From: Phoronis australis | Lineage: Eukaryota; Phoronida; Phoronidae | DNA: 60,000 nucleotides | Assembly (NCBI GenBank): GCA_002633005.1 | Contig: NMRA01000002.1 | Coordinates: forward strand, 1,063,628-1,123,627 | Direction: 5' to 3' | Shown: positions 37,201 through 51,666 of the stretch, piece by piece | How the letters are laid out: each line of letters begins with the position of its first letter | How positions within the stretch are numbered: position 1 is the first letter of the stretch | Position numbers and translations under genes: made by a program | The notes under the pieces: model-generated | What the model was told of the DNA's origin: nothing | The model's database searches: none | What the model saw: only the letters and a program-made list of their open reading frames with translations

Positions 37201-37816
37201 GTTAAAATCTCACCCGTGTTTGTTAGGTTTTAATCCAAAAAAATATCAAAGTGTTTTTAAACATGTTTCACGCTTTGTTTACGTACACATTTGTTAGTGA
37301 GGATATATATTATACCAGAGAAGTTGGGGTATGGTTGGTATGAAAGCAATTTGTACCGTTGAACTCACAAAGTGTGCGAATGACTTGCTCGTAAGTGAAT
37401 TTGACATCAATTACCTTAATAAACCTAATTACAGCTACTTCAAGGTAATAATTAGAAAATTCGGTTAATAATAGTGGCTCAAAACAAGTGTAGCCATGGT
37501 AGAGTTTACAAATGAAACGTCGATACAACATTTTGAATTATTATAGTGTTTTGGGAAAACGCCGTTTTGTTCTATTCCTGTCAGCGGTTGGTGAAATGTG
37601 TGGTAAATGTAAACGTGTGGTAAATGTGTGTGAGTATTCTGCCGGATCAACGCAGTGTAAAGCGGGACAGTGAAAATGTACAATATCACTTAACAGGAAT
37701 TCGTGGAGTTAATTTAAATCCACATAGTACGCGTCCATTATCAATCTCAATCACTGCAGACACCACAGCTATAACTGTGCCGACCAGCGAACAAAAACTA
37801 AGGTCTTTCTGTGTTA
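34213..37816. other. Intergenic stretch upstream of the first actin gene
   Basis: No gene recognised. It contains copy 2 of the short dispersed repeat (about 35320-35375) and a G-run at 35304-35314. Confidence 0.55.
35320..35375 (-). repeat. Short dispersed repeat, copy 2 (inverted)
   Basis: The reverse complement matches 22490-22545 around GAAGCACGTGANCACAC and CGCGAGTG. Boundaries uncertain. Confidence 0.55.
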
Positions 37817-37935
37817 CCACATTTGGCAGCGAGATATGACCATATACGGGCGAGCTTCAGTGTAGTTCGCCAGTTTTCCTGGAAGACAGCAGCAGCTGGT
37901 ATAAAAAAGTCGCTGCCAAGTGGCGTCTATCAGTT
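37817..37935 (+). promoter_or_regulatory. Actin 1 core promoter: CArG-like boxes, TATA, Inr
   Basis: TATAAAAAAG lies at 37900-37909, and TCAGTT (37930-37935), an initiator match, places the probable start A at 37932, 32 bases after the first T of the TATA box. Two SRF CArG-like boxes with one mismatch each lie upstream: CCACATTTGG (37817-37826) and CCATATACGG (37840-37849). The inferred 5' UTR is about 64 bases with no intron. SRF control is typical of actin genes; here it is inferred from the sequence match. Confidence 0.7.
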
Positions 37936-37974
37936 GAGCTGAGACAGCCTGTGTGTTCATTTTCGCTCGTGTAG

Positions 37975-39126
<1,152 letters not shown>

Positions 39127-39521
39127 ATTTCTGCAAGGTTTACATTCTCGTTCCGTTTGGACTTTATTGCTTCTACTCGCGCAATATCGAGGACAAACCC
39201 GGACTTATAACATGAGAATTGTGACTTTCGTGATGCATTGAAAACGGATGAACTAACACAGGAACGAGTGAACGAGGGACTGATCTCGGAACAACTGGAC
39301 GCTTAAATGTTTGTATTAAAAGAACATTAAATATACCTGAAAGGTATTGAGGACCGAAAGACAAACTCTCTGTTGGTAGGCTAGTGCGCCATGTCTCATA
39401 GTTGTGGTTAGTCTTTGCTCAAAAATCTCTGCAAGGTTGTAAAAAACACAGCGCTATTTTACATTTTTGTAACTGTAAAATTTTATTCGGCAACTGAAGT
39501 TCGCGGAAATTCCGCAAACAA

Positions 39522-39560
39522 AATAAACCCTTTCTGTAATAAACGATGTTATTGTTGTTG
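39522..39560 (+). terminator. Actin 1 polyadenylation region
   Basis: Two AATAAA hexamers (39522-39527 and 39538-39543) are followed by a GT/T-rich stretch (GTTATTGTTGTTGTTTG), a typical downstream element. Weaker ATTAAA variants lie near 39315 and 39325. Confidence 0.65.
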
Positions 39561-40518
39561 TTTGTAATTTAGTTTGTTATATTATTCACGACTAGCCAAA
39601 TGCCGCTGAACATGGTTTGGTTATCTGTTTGAGCATGCGCAGATAGTAACATGCAATATTTAGGGAACTACAAATTACCATGTTTCACCAGTCGTTTTAA
39701 AGAGATGTTATCGGTTTTACTTTGAAAATCGCATTTTGTGGATCACTTTGGGGTGGAATACACTTCAATTAACAGCTTTGACCAGAGCTATTCAACAACA
39801 AAATCCGTCATGGTTTTTAAATTTTATTACAAATCGACTATTCTGGCGGTTGTTGGCCAGACATTCCCTGAAAGCTAAGTCAACAGAGCGTTAAGCTACG
39901 ACTGCTGGGAGTACAAGTCCGATTCCGTACGCGCTGAGGGTGCTCTAGAAAAACACTTTCCATGTCAAAAATATCACTTTTAACTGATAAACACCTATGA
40001 GCATAAACTTGAGCCAAATAAAGCACCGTTCATTACGTCAACGTATACTGATGGTCAACCAATCCAATTCTCGGGTATTTACGAACTAATAGCCAACATC
40101 TCTTACGCAGTAAAACGAGTCCTCTTTAATTTGCTTTGCACTAATATTCTTCAATAATACAATCTGGAAAATGACGCAAATGAATTTTAACCCACATGAT
40201 GCACAATCGGGCCACAATAGTTTCGTTATAGATGTTTTGTACACCCACACGCTCACGAAAAACATTCTAGTCAACACCGTGTCATTGCGAAACGCTGCTG
40301 TTGTTTTGTTTGACTTGCACGCAGTGCATTAGTAATAGCAGTTATGTTGTGATCTATGATCTAATTACTAACGTTAGTGGAATGGTGTTCACGATCCAAT
40401 TATTCTCGCAGCTTGAAGCTGGCGGTTCTTGAGTGACCCAAAGTTGGAAAGGGCACGTAAGTAGTCGACCAATCAGCGCAGATTACACCTCTGCGTGACC
40501 TTTTTAGGAGGACCTTAC

Positions 40519-40582
40519 CATAAATGCAATCTTCCGGTTTTGCTTGGTCGGCGGCATTCGTCTTCGTATCGGGAGGCTTCAT
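40519..40582 (-). CDS. Candidate first coding exon of an unknown gene
   Basis: An ATG opens 21 codons (M-K-P-P-D-T-K-T-N-A-A-D-Q-A-K-P-E-D-C-I-Y) and runs into a strong donor, TATG|GTAAGG, in phase 1. The base composition is richer in GC than its surroundings. I could not find a phase-matching next exon between here and the actin 1 transcript, so this is only a candidate. Confidence 0.25.
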
Positions 40583-42040
40583 AGTTTTGCGATGACAAAT
40601 TCTGAAACCGTTTCAGATATTTTGTTTGTAAAATGAGCGGTTTGAACAACTGAGCCTACAGCTACTGTTGGTAGCGATAAGTTCACCGCTTCGATTTCAA
40701 GTCAAGATAACTGTGCCAAATGTGTTTTAACTTAATCCCTTATGGAAACAATGCCGACGCGCAGTCAAGGTCATGATGAGTTAATTCTTAAAGGCTTTTT
40801 GTATACCACAGTATCATGACGTTACGTTATCAAGTACGGCTTGCGCAGCGGGTGGGCGGAAATACTTTTTATAAATATGTGTGAATTACGTAATAAATTC
40901 GAGAATAGAAAGCGTTAATGAGATTTCGTAACGACGTTATTAAATCGCATTAGATGTAACATGACTACACTTTGGCCATTTTCAGTGAATTCTTCGCTGC
41001 ATGCGTCTTCCACAAAGGTAGTAAAGGCAACAATACATGCTAATATAAGCAACTCTGTTCAAACGGCGTGAAAAATATTCTCTGGCCAAGAAATCACTCA
41101 CAGCTTCAGAGACTAATTATACAGGCTTACACTGTGCATCATGAAAATGCCAAATCTATCCGCTGGTATTTATAGACATGGCTCGCCACCTGATGGAATT
41201 AGTTGGTTTGGTCACAAACAGTCCCTTCGAGAGAGTGTCGGCGGACTGTATTTGGTCCTACAGCACGTTGGAGAATGTAAATCTACCATGTATATGCGAA
41301 CTTTCAATTGGTAGCTCGTTACAAGACGCAGGATTTTGCATTCATAGCATAGAGTTATAGGGCTGTTACTGTCATCGCCTTTTAAAACCAGACCTGAGCA
41401 GATTCATTACACATTTAGTAATTCTAATCAAAATCAACGATATGAACATTTCAGAAAATATCTACGGCTAACGTAAGCGTATAAACTATTCAGCCACACC
41501 AAACAAGGGCCTCGCCAGTAGTGTGGCAATTTTGAGTAACTCGTCAAATTTCCTGCTTTCGTACAGTTGTACACGTGCTTCTGGATGTTAGACCTAGCAC
41601 CGACGAATTCGCATTTACTCGTTCGGTATTGTCTTAGGTTACTACATTCGTGATAGTTTGGCCATTTGCTGATTCACTTCTGCAGAAATGACTCCCTGGA
41701 AATAACTGAAAAACGTAGTCCATAACAACGTGGACTCGGCCCGTGAAGTTTAAAGTATGTTTCTTCAGATATATTTAATGTTAAAAAGCTAAACCATTGC
41801 ATCGATATAACCAGCTTGATTGTAATATACATGATCAACTGGGTTACGATTACATTTTAGATGGAGACAAATTGTAATTTTATTCGTTTTAGTTGTTTGT
41901 AGTCCACATGACATAATCAGAAGACATCGTTGACGTCATCGTGTGTTGTTATCTAACTTCATAGCGCTCCACTAGTTGCTTTGAAAAGAAAGTTAAAAAA
42001 CAAATGTCATGGGACCTTATCGACAAGTCTTTACATTTAG

Positions 42041-42490
42041 AAGTATATCTACAAAACTATGAAATTTAACACGGAAAAGGTATGTATTTTCTGAAAGTAG
42101 AAATTCCATAAAATTTGATTTTTGAATTTATAACAATTTTCCACTAATTTGATCACGTGACCTTGCTTTTTAGGAAAGTTTAGCAAAAAAGAAAGGTGGA
42201 TTCATGGCAAAACAACAGGATCAATAACATGACGAAATTTCCTATAATATAAATGTTCAATATGAAATCTAAAAGAAATGTTACGGTTTTCTAAATTATG
42301 GTTTCGTTTTGGTGCTATGCAAGTCCTATTTTGATAGTTTTCAGGTGCAAATGTGGAAGGTTTCAAAAACAATTCTGGTGGCGTTATGAAATACCGTGCA
42401 TAAAGCTAGTATTTGAAAGTTTCATGAGAATCCGATAGGCCATTTCTGAGGTTCGACGTTCCGAAGTTAGCCAAAATTGGACATTGGTCT
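42041..42490 (+). repeat. Dispersed repeat family, copy 3
   Basis: It aligns nearly end to end with 6790-7262 and in its second half with 26880-27150. Copies are diverged, with small indels. The shared end includes 'GTTCCGAAGTTAG' and 'TTGGACAT'. Confidence 0.65.
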
Positions 42491-44370
42491 AGACTCCTAC
42501 ATACATGTAACCTACTGACACTATGCGCTGTAACCAGTTACTGGTCTTGTTTAGTTAGTTAGTTCGTCTACACCACCTGTAAACACTCTTGTTGCGTCAT
42601 GTTTTTGAAGATACATCTGCAGTCCGTACGGGTTCTGTAAGCATTTGAAAACATCATGAAACTTGTCTTTGAAATGTTTGCAAAAATCTGACCATCCCTG
42701 CCCACACCTGTAGCATTTTAGCAACAAAACATTTGGAAAACACGTCGCACAATGTGACACATTGTTCTAAGCCTGTCCAAACTGCAATATTTTTACACTT
42801 TCCAAAACCCTGTGGACCAAACATTGATTTTTTTACTTTTTCTTATGTTTCTGTAATCCTAAGTTGTCATAAAGGCAAACTGGTCCCCCGGTTCAATTAG
42901 TTTTTCTATATGTTCTTGGTCTCAAAGAAAATTGTTCCCGAGACTCGGAAAATTTTTTTTTTTTGAAAATTCGGGCACAACAAGAAAAATCCGGGCAGCG
43001 CAGCGTCCACTAAAATAGACGGGAAAACATTACAGAAGGCGCATGGACAGCGAAATATATAAAACAGCATTGCAATAAAAAGAGAACTTATTTTTTGTCA
43101 CAGGGTAGTTGGAATTCCCAATTGTCGAGAAATAAAATCAAATAATAGCCTTGATCAGAATCGGAAGGAAAATTTGAAATTGGAAGCTTGAGGACTACCA
43201 TTTTGGAAACAACACTCAATAGCAACATGAAGGCAAACTTACAGGCATTTTCTCCCGAAGAATCACAAAAATTGTATTTCCTTTGAAGATCAATATTAGG
43301 AAAATATTATTAATGAATCGTAGTTTTCGTCTATGCAACGCTTGTATGTTTTTATTAAGTCACTTATGTTGCACGCTGTGCGTGTATCAAATCGTAGTAA
43401 AGAACCCAACGCCAGTCGAGACGTTTCACAGTTATGTAAAATTACTGTATTATCCAAGCTCTGTTCAACACTGACCGCAGTCCGGTCGCCGGTTACCATA
43501 TATGGGACTAGCAACTTCAGAATTTCCAGGAACTCAGCTGCCGAAAGTGTGTACGGGGTAAGAGTATTGCGAAAGAGGGGAGAGAGGAAGTAGTTATTCC
43601 ACTCAGATCTGCCTCCATTATAGTCATATTGTAATTTCATGCTTTAATTTCATTCTCTCAACAATAACAAAAACAATAGTAAAAATCATTAAAATAATAA
43701 TTTAGTTCTATACCCGACTTTCCCAACTTTACATTAGAATTGTGTGTAGTCTAAATAGTATTCGTTTGCGTGGTTTAGTGGGTCCATTTACGTTCTGTTT
43801 TTCCAAAATGTTGTGTGATGTAAAACGGGCAACTACACGAAGAACTTTGTCTTAATGCCAATGACGATATTTTGATAAATTAAAAGAAGAGGCTCACTTA
43901 CTTTTATTACAAGGAAAACGCCACGATAACCTATAAAAAGTGAATTATATTTATAAGTTTTAGCCAACGTAAAAAATATGGATTTTTGGAAATGACATGA
44001 TAGGCGTTTTAAGCATGGGGACGGTGGGGGAGCAGTTCAGTCCCACAGGTTCGAGCAATGGGCCTCTCAAAATTAGGACAGAATATGGAAACTCGAACAT
44101 CGCAGCATCCAGAGAAAAAACAAAAGAAACACAGTAAATAAATATTAATAATTATAATTACCAGTATCATTATTATTGTTAGCCGTATTATTATTAATAT
44201 TAAGTACTTCCGTTTCGAAAAGTTAATTTTTACATTTTAATGAAGTAGTGTTTCTGTTTTTGTTTGTTTTTTATTTATTTTTTTATATATCATGAGACAT
44301 AATTCGTAATTAATGTGCACGAAAATCTTTCGCTTACAAAACATTTTCATTGACCATTGTGTCGATAACC

Positions 44371-45671
<1,301 letters not shown>

Positions 45672-45971
45672 ACCATATGACATTGAGTAGGCTATAGAAA
45701 TGTGGTAAAGGCAGCATTGTAACTAATGGGCCTAGATGCGTATTTCTGACGTCAAAATGTTATCTGGTGGGTCATTGAGCAGTAAAGTGAACATTGTGAC
45801 AAATGTTCGAGTGACTCGTGACAGAACTGTACATACGTGTGCGTCTACCTAGCAACTTGTTAGAGACCAAATCCAATCTCTTGTAACGCCAGAGTAAACC
45901 TTGTTCGTTGTAATGTTGTGTCAATTTACAATTTACCATGTTGTTACCGCAGAACCTCGAACGCAAAAAAA

Positions 45972-46026
45972 AATAAAAAATGTGCAATTGAGCTGTCGAT
46001 GGTTTTGTATCGTTTTACGCAATAAA
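45972..46026 (+). terminator. Actin 2 polyadenylation signals
   Basis: AATAAA occurs at 45972-45977 within an A-rich run and again at 46021-46026, about 300-355 bases after the stop codon. Which is used cannot be told from sequence. Confidence 0.5.
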
Positions 46027-46029
46027 CTG

Positions 46030-47514
46030 CTAACAGACGATATGCACACTAGGGTGATCTTGCCTACGTACTGCTTACCCTCAACTGTTTAGATTTAGAT
46101 AGGGTAGTTCGATCAAGAAAAATGCGCTCATGTACTAGAAATCGAACTCGAATTTTTCGACATTTTTATTAGTCTCCTTTTGTGCGAACTCAAATGTCCA
46201 TTATCCAGTGCTCGAGTGTACGTATATGAGTTTCTGTTTTAACTTTGCAATCGATGACCTCGAGGATTTGAGCTAGTAACTCGAAATATCGGGTAAAAAC
46301 TAGGTATTTCAAGTTCAAATCCAAAATTATAGCTCAAGTGCTGGTCACCAATTGCAAACTACGATTAAACACTACAGTTATTCACGCCAGCTACTATGTA
46401 GGCCTACTGGAGCACATAAAGTACTCTCGAGTTCGTACAAATGTTTAAAAGAAAATGCTAAAGATATAAAATTTTGAGTGCGATTTCTAGTAAAAAGATT
46501 AGATTCTAGAGCCAGGAATTTCGGCAAATCACGTTCAATTATTCCTCTGTTCGATAACCGCGACGTTTAGATTCTGAATCGAGATGTAAAATTCACCTTA
46601 ATGCTCTACAAAATGTTCACCTCTGTCAGAGTTCGCTTCAGTCAAATATTTTGAATTACTCGACTTGCATTCAATCAATTTACCATTAGAGATAATCATT
46701 GCAGTTTTATGGGCTCGAAATGTCAGATTTTCTAAATGCATTGCGCGTATTTAGGTCCATGCGCCAGTGGGGCCCTATAACCGGAATTTGGCGCATGAGC
46801 ACATTTGTGAAACCCTCGAGTAAAACAGATGAACAAACTTCTGAAATACGTCAGTGAAACTTGACTAATTATCCGTTTCAAAATGGCAGACTTAGACGTG
46901 TATCCAATCAACACTAACTTTTATTTAACTGAGAAACACTAATTGACAATACACATGGAGACACACACGTGTGACAGGAATAACTGCCGGATCCCAAATG
47001 CCAAACAATATTACCCGAATAAAAAGTTTCTGATGACGCATTGTTTCGCAGCAGAACTTAATTACGCACATGACGCAAACTTCCTACAATATCACCGCTA
47101 TAAGAAAGTAACGGACATCTCGTGGATGTACATTATCACACCTAAATAATTTGTGGTCATATACATTATTTTAATAGTTTGGCCAAAAACGCTTGGCAAG
47201 TTCAGTGCTAAATTGCTTGTCCGATCTTTATAGCGGCTACAAACTCGCGATATTTTGTTTACACCAACTCGGGCGTAGCCAATGAGGAAGGAGAGGCAGA
47301 ACCCACAAACCACCGCCCCCGGGTGAAAGTCTTTGCATTTTTGCATTTACCCCCTATTCAAAACAAACAAGCCCTAGGTTACCAACAATTTTGCCACCCC
47401 CTCTTCAGGTGATTACGTTAAACCACTCCCGAGTTCACATAGCTTACAGTTACGAGATTGGACTTAAATTGTTCCCGATTCAGATGAGAAATGATTTCTG
47501 GATTTACGAAGAAC
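46030..47514. other. Intergenic stretch without recognised gene
   Basis: AT-rich sequence with short frames only, ending at a very short transposon. Confidence 0.55.
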
Positions 47515-47581
47515 ATGGGCGGCGCACCATAGGGGGCTGGGGAGCTATAGCCCCCCCTTTTTTCAGTGCTGCGCCGCCCAT
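47515..47581. mobile_element. 67-bp miniature transposon with 12-bp TIRs and 7-bp TSD
   Basis: ATGGGCGGCGCA (47515-47526) and TGCGCCGCCCAT (47570-47581) are perfect inverted repeats. The heptamer GAAGAAC flanks both ends (47508-47514 and 47582-47588). The interior is a G-run and a C-run. The small size and exact duplication indicate a recent insertion of an extremely short MITE; superfamily unknown. Confidence 0.7.
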
Positions 47582-47878
47582 GAAGAACCGACACTTCGTC
47601 ACATGTAGAGATTGTGGTCAGCGCATAAAATGACACGCCGTGATTAGCCATATAGTAGAGCCCTGTCTCAAGCAACTACAAACTGCCAAATCTTGAGAAG
47701 CTCCGAAATCGCCCCCAAATTGTCTCTGGAACAATTTGAAACAAATATCGTACTAAATTAACAGCTGGTTTTGTGGTTGGTTTGTAGCCGATTTAACTTT
47801 AGTTTCATTTAAAAAATTGTCTAGCAGCATAAACAAGAGAGCAGTGAGGGTGCAAGAACTTACGATTCAGATTAACAG

Positions 47879-47884
47879 TTTATT
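47879..47884 (-). terminator. Poly(A) signal of the RRM-RS gene
   Basis: AATAAA on the minus strand, about 160 bases after the stop codon of the terminal exon. Confidence 0.6.
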
Positions 47885-48044
47885 TTTCAACTAACAGCAC
47901 TCAAAGCATCAAAAAGCCACGATCCAACTTACGCAGCAACATTACACATGTGAGGAGGATTAACTTGAAGAAACGCCGAGGTAGTCAACGCAAAGGTTTA
48001 CTAGATGGTCAAGTCAAGAGGCCACGTATGGTACAGCACTATCA

Positions 48045-49203
48045 TCAAAATGGCCTCACTCCTTGATTAAACCCACCGAACGTAGCCGGCAGACTATTCT
48101 GATGTCCCACGTTTGGCCGATTTCCTGCAAAGACGTTAAAGTTCGTAGTGGGATTTTGAAGAGGCCTGCACGGTAATGATCCTTGATTTCCCGTAAACAT
48201 CTGGTTGTTGCCAAAGTTTAAATTTGGAAAACCTTGATTGCTATTCGGATTTCGAGGACCTCCGAAATTTCCAGGTGGCCCTTGGCAGGACATGGTCACA
48301 TTTGGATTGGGCCCTACAGGGCCAGTATGAGATGGCATAGGGTTTGGGTTCGAAGCACGAGGACCTGGGCCCCTTACAGACATTGGATGCACTTGAGGCG
48401 GCATACCTTGATCATTTATCGGCGCTGGACCTGTCATACGATTCTGTCCAACATTTCCGAAATTGCAACTCATATTGTGATTGGGAAAATTACCAACAGA
48501 TGGCATGCCAGCCACCGATGATGGTAGTCTGTTGCCAGAATTCCCAGACATCGGGAGGCCACAAGACGGGGCAAATTGCTGTAACGGCACACGAGGTTGG
48601 TTGTTAGGATTCAACATGTCAGGTGCGTTGAATCTTGTAGGTTGACCAGGGAATCCAGTTTGTCCGACATTGGATGACCCACCTCCAAATCCTCTTGGGC
48701 CAGGGCCATGCTGACTATGTGTCATACCTGCGTGCGTGTTCTCCACAAGAGGGCGCTGAAGGTTAGCATTAAAATTGCTTGGTGGCACCTGTGTAGGATG
48801 GTTAAAATTGGGAATTGAATTGGGCACAAAGTCTGACCGATAGTTAGACATCAGCTCCACAACTACAGGTGACTGTTGCTCTGGCTTGCTGTTAATTAAA
48901 ATGCCATGAGGTGGCGCTAGGTTTGCCGAGCTGCTCAACTGTGCAGATGTTGATGTAGAAGCCAAAACCTCCTTGTTTACTGCGGAGTCATGAATGACAT
49001 ACTTGTGTGGCTCACCTCTATTACCATCACTACCACCACTGTTGGCCAAGGGTGGATTAGAGCTCTCTGAAGTGTAATATCTAGCAGGTTCTTGCAAACC
49101 TACAGATAGTTGACCAGAGTCTGGTCTAATGTCTTCAGGCCTCTTCTCACCAAAAAACGGACGACCTTCACTGGAGTTGGTCACACCCTTGTAATCACCA
49201 AAA
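48045..49203 (-). CDS. RRM-RS gene, terminal exon (F/G/N/P-rich C-terminus)
   Basis: The acceptor TTTATTTCCAG ends at 49204, and the exon enters in phase 2 (one base completes a Ser codon), giving 385 further residues and a TGA at 48045-48047. The first third is polar and acidic/basic mixed; the rest is low-complexity, rich in Asn, Gly, Pro, Phe, Gln and Met, without charge, like the prion-like or FG-type disordered tails of many nuclear RNA-binding proteins. No folded domain is visible. The preceding intron is 49204-50357 (1154 bases). An AATAAA follows. The exon belongs with the RS exon, because the joined frame continues without a stop. Confidence 0.8.
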
Positions 49204-50357
49204 CTGGAAATAAACAAAAATGTTATACTTTGGTCAGACTAATATTGTTTTTGAAAAGGTTCGACATGTAAATGTGGAGAGAAACAGCAACACAATTACT
49301 ACTGTATGCAGGACCTACAACAGTTCAGCGCAACATCGACCGGTGAAGGAGAGTTGGGTCATCTTTCATGCTGTCACTGGTGTAAGACACAGCCAACATT
49401 GCGACCCTTCTACTTTGAGAGCATCCAAATAATGGTGCCCAGATTTAGTCAAAAATCTAATTCTACCAGTTGTCTATTTTTAGAAAATATGTACTTTTAC
49501 TGATTTAAAATCTATAGTTTTGCATAGATTTGGCTAAATACACTATGAGAGTTGTGATTAGGTCTTGCATAACCCCACCTTCTGTCAAAAACTAATTTTT
49601 GATTTAGGACACTTCAAGTTACAACATCAGTCTCATATGCTCCATAATACCGAGATTAGCAATGTGACCAGGTTTGAAATGAACCGGCCTGACGTTATTT
49701 TTCAGACAGTGCAACGGCACTAAATTGTTCTCAAGCTGGGTTAGTTTCAATTTCAAATGCAATGTTGCCATCAGGAGAACTTAAAGAGACTGATGTTAAC
49801 ATTTTGAATTAAAACAAAGGATATAAGAATACCTGTCATAGCTACCTAAGACAAAACATGCCTCTGGTGAAAGTTGAATGTTTTCAACAGAATATCATTA
49901 GGCAAACCCTATATTCATTTCAAAGCCCTACTGAAACAGACACAGCACAACAAAAACTAAGGTTCCAGTAGGGAGGAAGTGTATCATCCTGCTGGTTGAC
50001 AACCAGACTGCTCTCAGCAAATGTCATGGGGCAGCTAATGTAAGAGAGTTCAATCCTAACTAGAACCCAGTAGGTCCTAGATCCTAAGTCAGCCCTTACA
50101 TTTGGTTAGTCACTCCTCCCAAAGGCAGAAATCACGTTGCACCCTGGTAACAAACAATTTGAAATATATAGTTCAATCCAAACGTTGGTGTTTTTACTTT
50201 AAAAAATCCCAGAAATAGGTGCTTATCTTTAAGTCAGAAACTGAAGTATCAAATTTAAATTGAGCTAGTATAAACCTGTGTTCGTTTCAAGACAAAAATT
50301 TTTAATTTAGGCCACTTATGTTATGAAACTGGGCTCAACTTGTGGCACCGCACATAC

Positions 50358-51411
50358 CTTGAGTCTCCTGACTGAGGAAATATTTTAAGTATCTCCTTCA
50401 TTTGGCTGAAACATGCAGCTGAAGAGGACGACTCTGTGACTTTCTGTTGTCCACCATAGTATTCACTGGCTGACCTGCTGGGAGGTGATCTACGGTAATA
50501 TGCAGGAGGACTAGGAGACCTCTTGGACCATGACTGAGGGTCTGTACTTGGGGACAGGGACCTAGCCGAAGGAAGGCGTGTCATTCGCTCTGGATACCTG
50601 GATGGGGAACCTCGATGTGTTAATGGACTGGGTGATCGTCTATGTGCTGGAGGGCTCAAGGACCTTCTCCTAGTTAAAGGACTCGAGGACCTTCTGCTGT
50701 GAGGCAGTGGAGACTGTGACCTTCGATAGTCTGAAGGCTGAATTGGTGACCGAGCTCGAAGAGGGAGCTGGCTAGGGCTTCTACAGGCAGACAAAGATTG
50801 TTGACTTTTGTAAGGCGGAGAATAACGGCTTTTGCTCAAGGGGCTTAATGACCGTTTTGATGGAGGCAGAGGTGTTGGGGTATGTCTTCGATATGAATGT
50901 GGACTTATGGAGCGCCTGGAGAATGATGCATGCCTTGAGCTTCTGCTCATGTGATGTCTCGGGGAACGAGAGCGCTGCCTTCTGGGAGATCGAGATTTAT
51001 GATGTCGCGGGCTTTGGGACCTTGGCAGTGCATGATGAGATGATGATGAGTGGCGCCATGGACTCAGTGAGCGCACAGGACTCCTCGATCTGCGGTGGTC
51101 TCCACTCCGTGACCTGCAGTGACGGTCTCTACTGTGTGACCTGTGCTGCCCTGGGCTGGGTCGACGATGGTCATGGTGGTCACCGTAATGCCTGGGAGGT
51201 GACTTGCTGAGAGATGTAGGCCCTACAGGGGGAGGACGCCAGCTTCTGTGGGGCTCCAGTGGCCAGTCAGGTGGTCTAGTGGGCAGTGCTTTTGTAGACC
51301 CACCCGGATGAGATGACCAGTGTGCTTCACAGCCACTAGGTGGAACATGTGGTGAACCCAAGGACCATTGTGGTCCATATGGCCATGGTCGACTGCTGGT
51401 TCTTCTTAAAC
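50358..51411 (-). CDS. RRM-RS gene, RS/SP-rich exon
   Basis: The acceptor CGTTTGCAG precedes 51411, and the donor is ACTCAAG|GTATGTG at 50358/50357. It contributes 350 full codons plus partial codons at both ends (entry phase 1, exit phase 2). The product is dominated by S-R, S-P, R-S-P and H-R repeats, preceded by a P/W/G-rich segment and followed by a short non-repetitive stretch (S-Q-M-K-E-I-L-K-I-F-P). RS domains mediate contacts in splicing complexes and are phosphorylated by SR/CLK kinases; speckle localisation is inferred. A downstream ATG at 51425-51427 could serve as a start only if transcription began in the intron; the upstream exon fits better. Confidence 0.82.
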
Positions 51412-51666
51412 CTGCAAACGATGGCATGTTAAGTACAATGCAACTGATATATAACTGGGGTGATAGATAAATAAGCTTCAACCCTATTTACCTGGGCAGT
51501 GATTAAGAAAAGCAGAAACAATAAAAGGTGCAGTCTGTAGTGAAGTTCCTTGTCATTTTGTAATCTAATTTTTTCCAATAAAAAAGCATAGATTTCTTGC
51601 TGTGTTTTGAGAGAATCTTGCACTGCTGAACTCGCCTGTCTAACCTGCTCAATGTCAGCCTATAAG

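Noticed and set aside
51492-51659. A coding exon between the RRM and RS exons (open frame with Q/E-rich coil-like residues)
   Set aside because: In the phase set by the preceding RRM exon it starts with a TGA, and its 3' part is a pyrimidine tract ending in CAG like an acceptor. The RRM and RS exons join in phase without it.
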